Below are positions 52,209-62,479 of a stretch of 64,000 nucleotides of DNA, piece by piece. Positions within the stretch are counted from its first letter, which is position 1. Each line of letters opens with the position of its first letter. Location: contig JAGTTD010000010.1 in assembly GCA_018398585.1 (NCBI GenBank), positions 2,621,501-2,685,500 on the forward strand, in the 5' to 3' direction. Under the pieces are notes generated by a model, which saw nothing but the letters and a program-made list of their open reading frames with translations, had not been told where the DNA came from and searched no databases. A program made the translations under genes and the position numbers. The stretch is from Simmondsia chinensis. Lineage: Eukaryota; Streptophyta; Magnoliopsida; Caryophyllales; Simmondsiaceae.

Positions 52209-52811
52209 GAGTTATTTACATGTCCCGCATCTTTTTTTTTTTTGGGTTTCAAATTTGTTCCTTATCTTTATAACCTTATTCAAATTGGACCCTCAACTTT
52301 TTAAGTTTGTTCACATTAATTCATTATCTTTTCTTTTGTTCATAATGGTCCCTCATATTTTGTTTTAAGACAAAATTAGTCTCCCACATTGTAACCAAAA
52401 CTAGATAAAAATTAACAAGATAAGAGACCAATTTTGTCATAAAATAAAACATGAGAGACTATTTTGAATAAAAAAAAAGATGATGGACTAATTTCAATAC
52501 AACAACAACAATAACCGACTCAGTGTCTTAAGGACTCCCACATATGCAGGGTCTGGGGGCAAAGGATGTAGGCAGCCTTACCCCTTCAAGGTACAACCCT
52601 TAAAAACGTCTAAGGACCCCCACCTAAGAAGTATACAAGCATGAAGCATATAACATAAAGCATGAATCATGAAGCATGAACCATGGAGTATGAAGCAGCA
52701 ATATGCCATAGAGAGAGCTTGAAGCAAGAAGGACTAATTTCAATAAATTTTAAAAAATAAAAGACTAATTTGAATGAAATAAAAGATGAGGGACCAATGG
52801 GTAAATAACTC
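52209..52811. mobile_element. Mutator-like MITE with 10-bp target duplication
   Basis: The tips are perfect inverted repeats (GAGTTATTTAC ... GTAAATAACTC). The arms continue with ATGAGGGACCA-type complementarity. Both sides carry CACTAACCCA (52,199-52,208 and 52,812-52,821). A 9-11-bp duplication is characteristic of Mutator-like elements. A SINE sits inside. No coding capacity. Confidence 0.8.
52500..52730 (+). mobile_element. Au-like SINE with 15-bp target duplication, long tail
   Basis: GGACTAATTTCAATA flanks it exactly (52,485-52,499 and 52,731-52,745). Standard SINE landmarks run to about 52,630 (GTGTCTTAAGGACTCCCAC, GATGTAGGCAGCCTTACCCC). An unusual tail of about 100 bp of AGCATGAA(C/T)CATGAAGC-like short repeats follows. 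Confidence 0.88.
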
Positions 52812-53169
52812 CACTAACCCAAGTACACTTCAGATATTGAAAAACAAAAGAGAAAACAAAGAGAAAGAACCCCACAATAAAAAAAAAAAAAAAAGGTACA
52901 TGAAATCAAGTGTCATGTTCTCATCTCTTCTCGCGTTCTTGTACTGTTTTTAGTTAATTTCAGTCTATGTCAATTTCAATACTCATCAAAATGTGAGCCC
53001 ACAAAACGCTTATGCATGCATGAGCAGGAAAGGCTCTGACACTACAATTTAACACACGAAGCACAATGACAAATCTCCGGTGTTAGAGTAAAACCAATTT
53101 TGGGCCTTTATCCAAGCATAGGGTATGAGATGACCCTGTACAATAGCATGTTAGAATATAACATTAATC

Positions 53170-53500
53170 TTCACCCATTACCTTAAGCATTTCTTTGACC
53201 CCCAGAAGCATAAGAAACCCAATTTTTTTGAGAAACAATCCAAAATTCAAAAAACACATTCAAAATCAACACGGAATTAATCAAAGAAACCAGTCACATT
53301 CCCAATCCAAAAAACCCAAATTCAAAATCAAGCACAAAAGTAACCAAATAATGCCAATTGAAGATGCAGAAACGTACCCAGAAGAGGAAAAAAAAAAAAA
53401 AAGAAGTAAAATCTTCGACAAAGTGCAATAGGGAAGTGGGCGTGAGTAAAGAGAGCGAGAGAGACTACACGAAACTGTTATCCACCAAAAACTCATTCGG
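53170..53500 (-). other. 5' end of a gene: UTR exon and intron start (inverted copy)
   Basis: On minus, a CT-rich leader (about 53,480-53,380) ends CTCTTCTGG|GTACGTTT, a good donor, followed by a T-rich intron-like stretch. The same order and wording appear on plus at 62,500-62,830 (CTCTTCTGG|GTACGTTT, TTGAATTTTGGATT, TTCTGGGTGTCAAAGAAA). The two are paralogous in opposite orientation. No coding exon is identified here. Confidence 0.6.
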
Positions 53501-54413
53501 CAAACAGAGAAATTCTACAGTAAAAAAAAAGTTATAGGTATAAAAATATACTTAAAGTTATAAAAATATATTAAAAAATATAAAAAATGTACTCAAAATT
53601 ATTCCACTTTGTGTGTCGATACACAAAATCTGTGTGTTGACACATAGGTGGATGATTTTTGAGTATATTTTCGTATTTTTTATCTAAAAAAATCTACAAC
53701 ATTTCTTTAATATTTTAAAAAATATATAAATAATTAAAAAAATAAAAATAATTATTGGGGCAGTTATCATTTTCTGCCCTACTAACTTTTTCTAAAAACT
53801 CCCTTCAATTTCATTCCTATCAAACCAACGAAATCAATGCTAAAATTTTCAGACTCTCTCTGCTGCTCTGATTGCAACAATCTTGACATAATCGTCACGG
53901 TACTCTCTCTCTCACCATTTATTACTCAGATTTTTGAAAACTCAATTCGGGTTTCTAAAATTGCATGATCTTTGTAAAGTTTTCATCATTTTTGAGAAAT
54001 AATATTCTATAAATTAATTACAAAAGAGTGAATTGAATTAGTTTTCATTCAATATTTATCATTTGCAAATTCATTTGATTTGGGCTTTACCAATATTTAT
54101 TTTTATTTGTTTCCTCGTACAAATGTTCATCGTAAATTATATATTAATAACTTGAGGTTTGATATACAAATTTATTAACCCACAAATTCTGTGAAATAAA
54201 AAATCAGTCTAAAGTTATATAAATTAATTAAAATAGTATAAATTACAATGTCATACGATGTCAAACTTTTGATCCTTTCATTATTGACAAACCACTAAAT
54301 CAATGCCAACACCAATTGCCCCACACATATTTCTCTGTAAATACTCCATATAATCCTATGCAAAATTATACACAATCTACAAAATACCCAAAAAAAAGGT
54401 TCGCAAAAACTTA
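53501..54413. other. AT-rich non-coding DNA
   Basis: No gene. A short inverted repeat TGTGTCGATACACAAAATCTGTGTGTTGACACA lies near 53,611-53,647 (only its palindromic nature is noted). Runs of TATAAAAATATA are also present. Confidence 0.4.
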
Positions 54414-55167
54414 GGTTCCGTTTGTTTAGGGGGAAAACCACATTTTAGGAAGTGATTTTCCCCTTTTCCGTTGTTTGGCATAAGATTGATGACGGAAAAG
54501 GTTTTTCCAAAGGAAAACATTTTCCTTCAAATGAGGGAAAATGATTTCCCCTTTAAAAGAGGGCAAGCCATCATTCCGAGTGACCAAGAAATATGATCGC
54601 GACAATATATAATTATTCTCATTAGATTTTTCCTAAAAAATGCTAACACGGCATATGATTTCGGCCATAGTTAAGTACTTTTTACATCAATATACGATGG
54701 ACTTTTTATCATAATTTGCTAAAACATTGACATGACTTATAAATATTATTGTAATTATGTATTATATTCGCACTTTTATATTGAGTCAGATTCTTACAAA
54801 AATTTATCAAATTTTGATGTATGGTACCCAAGTAATAAAATATTCAACTTCACGGTACGTCATTGTATTCATTCAAATGTTATGATATGTAATAAATGCT
54901 CAAATCTCAGGGTATCTTAGTAATAATTCTACAACCACACAGAGTCTAAATAATTTTAAATATATTGTATTGCTACTTATATTGTCCTATAACTAGGTAA
55001 AAGATAATTCCTTTAAAACAAGTAAGGAATATCAAAATGTGAAAACATGTTTTCGGTTGAAACAAACAACGAAAAACCTCAATGAGAATAGTATTTTCTA
55101 TGGAAAACATTTTTCAAAGGAAAACATTTTCTTTGGAAAAAGTACTTCCGTTGAAATAAACGGAGCC
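54414..55167. mobile_element. Non-autonomous TIR element
   Basis: The left tip is GGTTCCGTTTGTTTAGGGGG. The right end, on minus, is GGCTCCGTTTATTTCAACGG. Both arms continue into matching GGAAAACATTTTCC-type blocks. About 754 bp, no coding capacity. The centre repeats the GGTACCCAAGTAATAAAAT motif family. Target duplication not clear. Confidence 0.7.
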
Positions 55168-56115
55168 ATAATGTCAATAACAATTGTTAAACTTTGATTG
55201 ACTCTACCTACTTAATTATGACAAACAACTATAAAAAACGAATTGAAAAATCAGAGAGTACGGAAAAAAAGTAATGAATACAAAACAACAAAATTCTTCA
55301 GCACAAAAGTTGAAAACGAGTACTATTTCAAAAGAAGTGTTCTTGGCATAATTTCATACGAAAATTTATAGGAAAAAATAAAATACAAAAAAGTAAATAA
55401 ATTCATATATAAATGATATTTTCAACATAGAAAAAACAAATTAAAAAATCAAATATTAAGGAAACAAATAATGAATACAAAACAACAAGATTCTTGAGTA
55501 TAAAAGTTGCAAAATAAATTTTTTTCAAACTATATGATATATATCTTAACTAAACTTTCTCAAAACTTCAAAAATTATTCACAATTATACATTCTATACA
55601 TAACATTTAAGAAAATATTTCTTAAATCTATCTAAATTTTTATTCTACAGTTTCATTTTTATTAAAAATATTATTTAATTTCCCTTCAATTCTATTTTGA
55701 TTTTTTTGGTTACAATTGTAAGTATATCTACAAATTATATATAATTTTTTTTACAATTGTTATGAAGAATCGGAAATTACATTGGTTTGTACGCATAACG
55801 GTATTTCAATTTAGAAGGCAAGATTATATCATATACGCTAGATATTAGTACTGTAGACAGAAAATTAGACATACAACTGTATAGTTGATGAAATTTATAG
55901 TATTTTCTAAAATCAAATCCACCATGATACACAATTTTAATCTTTTACTAAAAACAAAATCCATTATCCATTGAAGTTAAACCACAAGAATAAACCAAAA
56001 AAATTACAAATCAAATACACCTTTACATCGCACGGAAAAAAAACTACTTAGAGTTGAAATTATCTGTTTGTATGCCAAAATTTGAATTATAATTCTATAA
56101 AATTGAATTTTAACT
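55168..56115. other. AT-rich non-coding DNA
   Basis: No ORF, repeat end or RNA gene recognised. Confidence 0.4.
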
Positions 56116-56119
56116 GAAA

Positions 56120-56940
56120 ATTATGCTTTTTAATTTAGTGACTTGATTAACTCAAACCAAGATGACTCAACATTTAAAGATTTAGATATAACTTAAAATT
56201 TAATCCGGACCTCAAAATCACCCAACTTGAACGACTTAAATTTGAAATGATTGAAATAACCTTAACTCAAAGTCTGAAGTCACACAACCTAATTGATCCA
56301 AAACTCGAGATAACTCAAATCCAAAAAATGGAACTAGTCACTTGTATGTGATGTAAAAAAGATGAGCTGAAGTAAAAAGAACCGCAACAAATTAATCCAA
56401 AACTTAATACGACCAAACCCAAAATGACCCAACTTATCTCAAAAATTTGAAATGATAGAGCTTGTTTGTCCAAAACTAAGATGACTCGAGCTTGAAACGA
56501 CCTAAATTAATCAACCCGATCGATTCTAACCTAAATCTTAAAAAGTCCTAGTCCGATTAATTGAAAATCCGAGATAACGAGGACACTAACTAACCCAACA
56601 CGAGATTTAACCAGATTTGACTTAAAACTCAAATAACATGAACTCAAGTGAATCGCTCCGATCATGATAATTATAATTCCGCTCCAACTAAAATCCGACC
56701 ATAGTTCATTTAAAACTCGAAATACTTCAACTTGATTGACCAATAATCTTTGATGATTCGTGTCATTATGTAATTATATTTTCTTTGATAAATCAAATAA
56801 TGAAATTTCGTTGACAAAAAATAAATAATGGAATTTCAATTCCATCAAAATTCTAATTCCGCCAAAATTGAAATTGAAATTGCAATTTTATAGTTCAATT
56901 TCAATTTCAAGTGCCAAACAAGCCGTAGTGCTTTAAGAAA
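56120..56940. repeat. Degenerate repeat, copy 1
   Basis: Many variants of AACTCAAAxCCxAAATGAC. Colinear with 60,180-60,965: shared landmarks include GATTAATTGAAAATCCGAGAT, CCAAAACTAAGATGA, and an end rich in AATTTCAATTCCAT with GTGCCAAACAAGCCG. No coding capacity. Confidence 0.6.
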
Positions 56941-56944
56941 GAGG

Positions 56945-57845
56945 AAACGAGGACAAGAGAGAGAGAAGAGGAGGGAAAGAGTTACGTTAGTGAAGTTAAT
57001 TGAATCATAAGTTAGTAAACTACACGTACAATCGATGTATTGAACACGTTTTTTTTTAAAGAGCATTTATATATGATTACTAAAAATATAACAAAATACG
57101 CATTTTTGATATTGACATATAATGCACATTTTGCAACACATATCTATATTTTTTTGGAACAAAAAGCAAAAGATCGGTTGAAAATAATCGTGTTGATATA
57201 TAAATTAAGTATCCATATTCTATATTTTGTAAAATTTGACATTTTAACTCCCAAATTATTGACATATATTATTTTTCACTACATAGCATGCTCTTTCTAC
57301 CGTTATTATAGGTAAAACCACTAAATATAAGTCAAAATTGGCATACTTACATTCTTTCTACTCCAGTTTAAAAGGGATTGTTATAGATACGAATATAATC
57401 ATAAATAATTTTTTTTTTTTTTTTTTATAAATCAACAAATCTTTGGCCAAATGTTTTGTGTACAGAATATACGAACATATTAAATCCCGTTTAATTTATG
57501 TACCAAATTCAATATTGCCATCTTTGCTTCACCCATACAATAACACTAACCTTTGTTTTTAACTAGCCAATATACAATGGCGGGGGAAAAGTGTTTCATT
57601 TGAACATACAAAAAAAATCACAAGAAGAAGCAAGTTTCCCTTTGAAATAAAAATTAAGTTTTAATTTTCCTTAAAAAATCTTTTTGAAAAAATCAATTTC
57701 TAGATCGTATTTTTTTCCCTACACAAAGCAAGCCTTAATTTTGATATATGTGAATTATGAAACCATATGTCAAAAAATAATAGTATAATATATAAAGCCT
57801 TCACAAACTCTCATGGTAAGAACTACATGCAAAACATAGAGATAA
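56945..57845. other. AT-rich non-coding DNA
   Basis: No gene. A T18 run lies near 57,410. Short stretches (about 57,040-57,290) resemble the CNL-unit flank wording at 3130-3400 (ACACATATCTATATTTTTTT, AATTAAGTATCCATATTCTATATTT), so an old copy of that flank may be present. Confidence 0.35.
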
Positions 57846-57847
57846 GT

Positions 57848-58052
57848 AGGGATCACAATGGGATAGAGTGGGCACAGATACGGGGATGCCTTTTTCATAT
57901 TCGTACCTGCCACCCAAATCGATACTCATACCTGTCTCATTACTCGCTATGGATATTAAGTCGGTACTTATACTTATTCTGGCGGGTATAAACTCATACC
58001 TATGCCCGCCCCATTACCACAGATATCTAATCGGTATTCATTACCGGCTCTA
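57848..58052. repeat. GGGTA-rich element, second copy
   Basis: CGTACCTGCCACCCAAATCG, GGCGGGTATAAACTCATACC, TATGCCCGCCCCATTACC, CTCTAATGTAG. It corresponds to the element at about 9700-9850. Confidence 0.55.
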
Positions 58053-58084
58053 ATGTAGTGTATTATTAGCTAAGATAGCCTGAA

Positions 58085-59795
58085 GTTTACTAGAACCGTA
58101 GCAATCACACTCACAAACACTTAAGAATAGTCTTGATGATATTCTTACATTTAACACGGAGAACGATCTCTACGGGCTAACACTTAGAGGGTTAAGCAAC
58201 ACTACCTTTATCCTGGTTTGTGACTCTATTGAAACCATGGACTCCTACCTTGGCCCCTGCAAGGAGATTCCACTACGAAAGTTCAAAGAAGTGTATAAGT
58301 ACTCTGGCGAGACTCTTGGATCCCTAAACAAAAGAGTGTGGCTTGAGATCCATGGACTACCTATACAATGGTGGTCTAATGACTGCTTTGCTGACATTGC
58401 CAAAGTACGGGGGAAGTTCGTAATGGTGGATCCGAGAACGTCAGCTATGAGGTGTACTGAAGTTGCTAGGATCCTGATTGACACTTGCTACACAACATGC
58501 ATTCATTAAATGATCTAAGTTCAGCAATAACGAGGGATCCCTCCTGATCCTCGTTAAAGAAGGTACCTCTGTATTGATCCCAGACTACTCTCCCAGAGTT
58601 GTTGCCCTAGCAGCCTCAGCCAGATTGGCTAGGAAGCAAGCATCTTTTTCGACACAGTCTTATGGAGAGAGTTTTTGTACCACAGTAGCTCGGAATACAT
58701 CACGGATCCAACCTCTAGATGAGCAGCTGATTGCGGATGTCTCGATTGTCTACGAGGATTCAGGAAGTCCTATTCCACGGACAGTGACTGAAGGGATAGG
58801 TGCTACATGGCAATCGCTACAACAGGTCTCTATTCATCTTAATGGTCAGATCCTTGGGAGATGGACCATGGAAAGCTTTTTCCCGCGCGCCACACTAATC
58901 ATCAAATCCCACAACCGGTAGTCCAATTACTGTATCAGGGTGACCGAGAAAATCAACGTCTTCCTAGTCCACTTTCATGGGTCGAAGATGACGAAGTTGT
59001 AACACTGCAGCATCATGCCCAGATATCTCCTCGTGAGAACGAAGCTTCAGGTAACAATAGTGATAGTGATTCCACATCCTCTGGTCCGGATTTCCCTCCA
59101 GAATTCAAGCCCTCGGCATTGATCAGACATCCACAGACTGAAGATAGTATGCCCGGGAACCATCATGTGATAGTTCCATTTATGGAAAGGCCAAGCTCAG
59201 ATCGGCGGAAAGAGGAAAGACTGCGCACAACAAAACGGGGAAGGAGAACTCTAAAGCGCAAGATGAAAGAAAGAGAGAAGCATGAGTTACATGAATTCCT
59301 GAAAGATATGTCACCCAGGAGTACTACAGGAAAAATGGCAAAGACCACTGCAAAAAGCAAAAAGAAAAATATGGAGAATCAGGGAGATAGCGCTGTTGAT
59401 GCTGAGAAGATCCTAGAAGTGGAAAGAACAATACAAATGGAAAAAAGGTTGGGTCTTGATTTTGAAGGATTCGATCCACTTATGGTGAAAACCACGCTCC
59501 ATAGAAGATGAAGATGGGATGAGTTTGCTCTTTTGTCGTTTTCCCATTCCTTTTGTTTTTGCTTGTTGCTTAGCTTGTTTCTTTGTTTCTGGTTGGCTTT
59601 TTTTCGTTGTCTGGTTTTATCGTATGTTAAGTCTTGTGTTGTGCCTGTTGGTCTGGGCCTGTTGTTGTATTGTCCTGTTTCTTTGTTTTTTGTGCTAGAT
59701 GTTTTGGTCCCCGTGTTTTTACGGTTGGACTCAGGCCACGCTTAGCGAGTAGTCTGCTTGTTTCGCGACTTTGTCGCTAATTATCGGAAAAAAAA
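58085..59795 (+). mobile_element. L1-type LINE derivative lacking ORF2
   Basis: An ORF1 remnant is followed directly by a T/G-rich 3' UTR (TTTTGTTTTTGCTTGTTGCT; ACTCAGGCCACGCTTAGCG) and ends in A9 at 59,788. No endonuclease or RT. The 5' border is approximate and no target duplication was found. Confidence 0.6.
58237..59511 (+). pseudogene. LINE ORF1 / DUF4283-type protein, decayed
   Basis: The N-terminal part (58,237-58,509) has RVWLEIHGLPIQWW and VRGKFVMVDPRTSA, the pattern of the DUF4283 domain found in plant L1 ORF1 proteins, which bind LINE RNA. The middle (58,574-58,921, another frame) continues VLIPDYSPRVVALAA. The C-terminal part (58,861-59,511) is charged and Lys/Arg-rich (TTKRGRRTLKRKMKERE). 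At least two frameshifts and a TGA between the blocks make it a pseudogene. No zinc knuckle was seen. Confidence 0.7.
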
Positions 59796-60179
59796 ATGAA
59801 TAATCGAACTTCGCAATTCAATCAGGATTTCTAGTACACTCTTGAAACGTATGAAAAAGTAGAAAAATAAACTCATAAATCAAGATATCCCGTTATAAAC
59901 TTTCCAATATCTAGGCGTCATTAACACAGGAATTATATTCCTAAGCCAAAATTTCAAGAAGTAGATATTTTTTGATTGTTTGCAGGAAATATAGAATTTT
60001 TCAAGAATTATAATTTACTTTTCAATTCTTATGCTCCTTGATAAACAAACAACCCCAAGATTTCACCCGGAAAAGCTTGTGGAACAACTGTATTACCACC
60101 TTCAAGCTTCAACTCAAAGAAAGAAAGAAATTACATCGTTATATGCAACACTACAGAAATAAAATGCGTATCATTTAAC

Positions 60180-60965
60180 TCAAAGTGCGGAACGGTCAAC
60201 CCTATTGACCAAAATCCTAAATGACTCAAATCCAGAAAAGGAAACTGCTCATCTTGAATGTGACATAACCAAGCAGAGCCCAAAATCTAAATCAAATTAA
60301 CTCGAAACTTGATATGACCCGAACCCAAAATGACCTGACCCATCTCACCATCACTGCCACCACCAACAACAACCCAATGCTTGAGAGGCTCCATTGAGGC
60401 AGGGTCCGCTGGGGGTTAAATATATGTAGCCTTACCCCTATAGGGTGTAATCCTGAAAAGAGGATGTGTTCAAAGGGCCTCCAGCCCTAGAAAGTAGAGA
60501 TAACCCTTAGCCTAAATTTAATTTGACCCGAGATAACCCGAATTTGAATGATGCAACCCATTGTGCCCCAAAACTAAGATGAATTGAGCTTAAAATTACC
60601 TAAATCAACTCAAACATGACCCATTATAGCATAAATCCCAAAAGACCTCACTCGATTAATTGAAAATCCGAGATGACTTGAAAACAAGGTATGATCCAAT
60701 GCAACTAAAACTCGATCATATTTGACTTGGAACTCTAATAATTCGAACCAAAAGTGATTTGACCTGACCAAAATTCCTCTCTAACTGATTTAAAACTCAA
60801 AATGCTCAAACTCCATTGACTAAAAACCAAGATAACTCAAATAATTATGGATTTATAATTTCAACCTCTAATTTATTGATTAACTAAACAATGGAATTTT
60901 AATTATATCATAATGAAATTAGAATTATACCATAGTCTAATTTTAATTTCATGTGTTAAATAAAA
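60180..60965. repeat. Degenerate repeat, copy 2, split by a SINE
   Basis: Same landmark order as 56,120-56,940. The SINE at 60,350-60,495 interrupts it. Confidence 0.6.
60350..60495 (+). mobile_element. Au-like SINE
   Basis: ACCACCAACAACAACCCAAT, GCTTGAGAGGCTCC, GAGGCAGGGTCCGCTGGGG, ATGTAGCCTTACCCCTATAG, GAAAAGAGGATGTGTTCAAA. Confidence 0.82.
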
Positions 60966-62440
60966 CCTTTCTTTTTGCTAACGAGGAAATCTTATTACCT
61001 AAAAAACCCCAGCCCATGCGGTAACCCGCACATATAGAAGCAAATTAAGCCAAGGATTCCTCAGGAGGAGATCCAAGACGGGAATCGACATCTTACATTT
61101 TGGTTTTAAAGATTATTGAACTAGGAAAATGGCCTCCAGCTAAGAAACTAACATCAAAAATCATTGACGATTACAACAGCTAATTTAGAGGATGGGTTAA
61201 TTCACCACCGATGATTACAATTGTTAAGAAGATGGCAATAAGCCACAGAATTAACAATACTATTACAATGATGAGGCACCCAACAAAAGAAAATGCACAC
61301 TAAAAACACAACGAGCCTACATAAATCTAGCAAACAACAGGCAAATATTCAAGTAAAACTCCACTCACTAGCCTCTTTGCCTATTTCTGATGTGAATTAC
61401 CAAATTATTGGAGGGGGAAAGGAAAAGATTCAAAGCCTTCTCTAAATTTTATTGCTAAAGCTAATAAAAACGAGGGAAAAATAATTTTCAATATAGTTTT
61501 CACCAAGAGAAGCAAGAAAGAAACATATAAACTCAATTAAAAAATAAACTCCAAGCTGCTGGAAAATATAACCAAGGAGCATATTTATAGGCAGCAAAAC
61601 CTATAAAAAACGAATACAATTATAATTATAAAACTAGACTATCTAAAAATTAGAAGTTCTTTTACATTTTACCAGCCTAACTTTACCCTATTTTTCATTT
61701 TACCACCCTCATTTTACACATTTTCACTTTACCACTCCTATTTCCCACAAATTTTCATTGTATCACCTTTTAACGGTGGAGCTGTGTTTTCCGTTAGATT
61801 TAGGCATATGTACAGCATGTAACTCCTTAAAAACCTAATTAACCATTTGTTAGCCCTCTAATTAAATATGAAAATAATTATCAAATATTTAGTTAAGAAA
61901 AATAATTTTTTAAACAAAAATACTTGAATCTCTTGCCCCTTTCTCTCTCCACTTTACTCTCTCTTAACTATCTCTCTCCCCTCTTTGACATTCTCACTTC
62001 TAACTTAAACCCTAAAAAAAGTTACAGTTCAAAAGCTTAAAATTTTTTCTTAAATTTTTTTTTCGATAATTAGTAACAAAGTCGTGATAAAAAGCTCCAA
62101 AATTGCAATGATTCATGTATGATTCATGGCTAATTTTTTTAGATTGGAAAATATAGCCAAAGGAACATATTTATAGCAGCAAAACCTACAAAAACCTAAT
62201 GCAATTATAATTCTAAAACTAGACTATCTGAAAAATTAAAAATCAAAACTTAAGCGTGAAACGTTAAATTTGATGCCCATCAATGAATTAATGGGCCTGT
62301 TAATGGGCCTCTTAATTTATTGAACTTAAATCATAGCCCACTAATGACTTCATCTTGGACTTCAACCATAGGCCCAACAATTGGGGCTTGAACTGCATCA
62401 ATTTCTCTCTCTGAACTCATAAATTTCTACTCTGGGCCCC
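60966..62440. other. Non-coding, with a 100-bp direct repeat pair
   Basis: No gene. About 61,560-61,670 and 62,145-62,250 are diverged direct repeats (GGAAAATATA.CCAA, CATATTTATAG, CAGCAAAACCTA, AAACTAGACTATCT) about 585 bp apart. They flank DNA with repeated ATTTTACCACC-like phrases and may be ends of a decayed retroelement. Confidence 0.45.
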
Positions 62441-62450
62441 CATTTCCTAT

Positions 62451-62463
62451 TCTATATATAAAT
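62451..62463 (+). promoter_or_regulatory. TATA box of a gene starting near 62,480
   Basis: TTCTATATATAAATC is followed at usual distance by a CT-rich leader (TTTTTTCTCTCTTTCTAAC). Confidence 0.55.
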
Positions 62464-62479
62464 CTTTTGTTCAACTGAA

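Noticed and set aside
59533..59745. 70-codon hydrophobic ORF
   Set aside because: A T/G-rich 3' UTR-like stretch read as Leu/Phe/Val. It fits the LINE tail better than a membrane protein.
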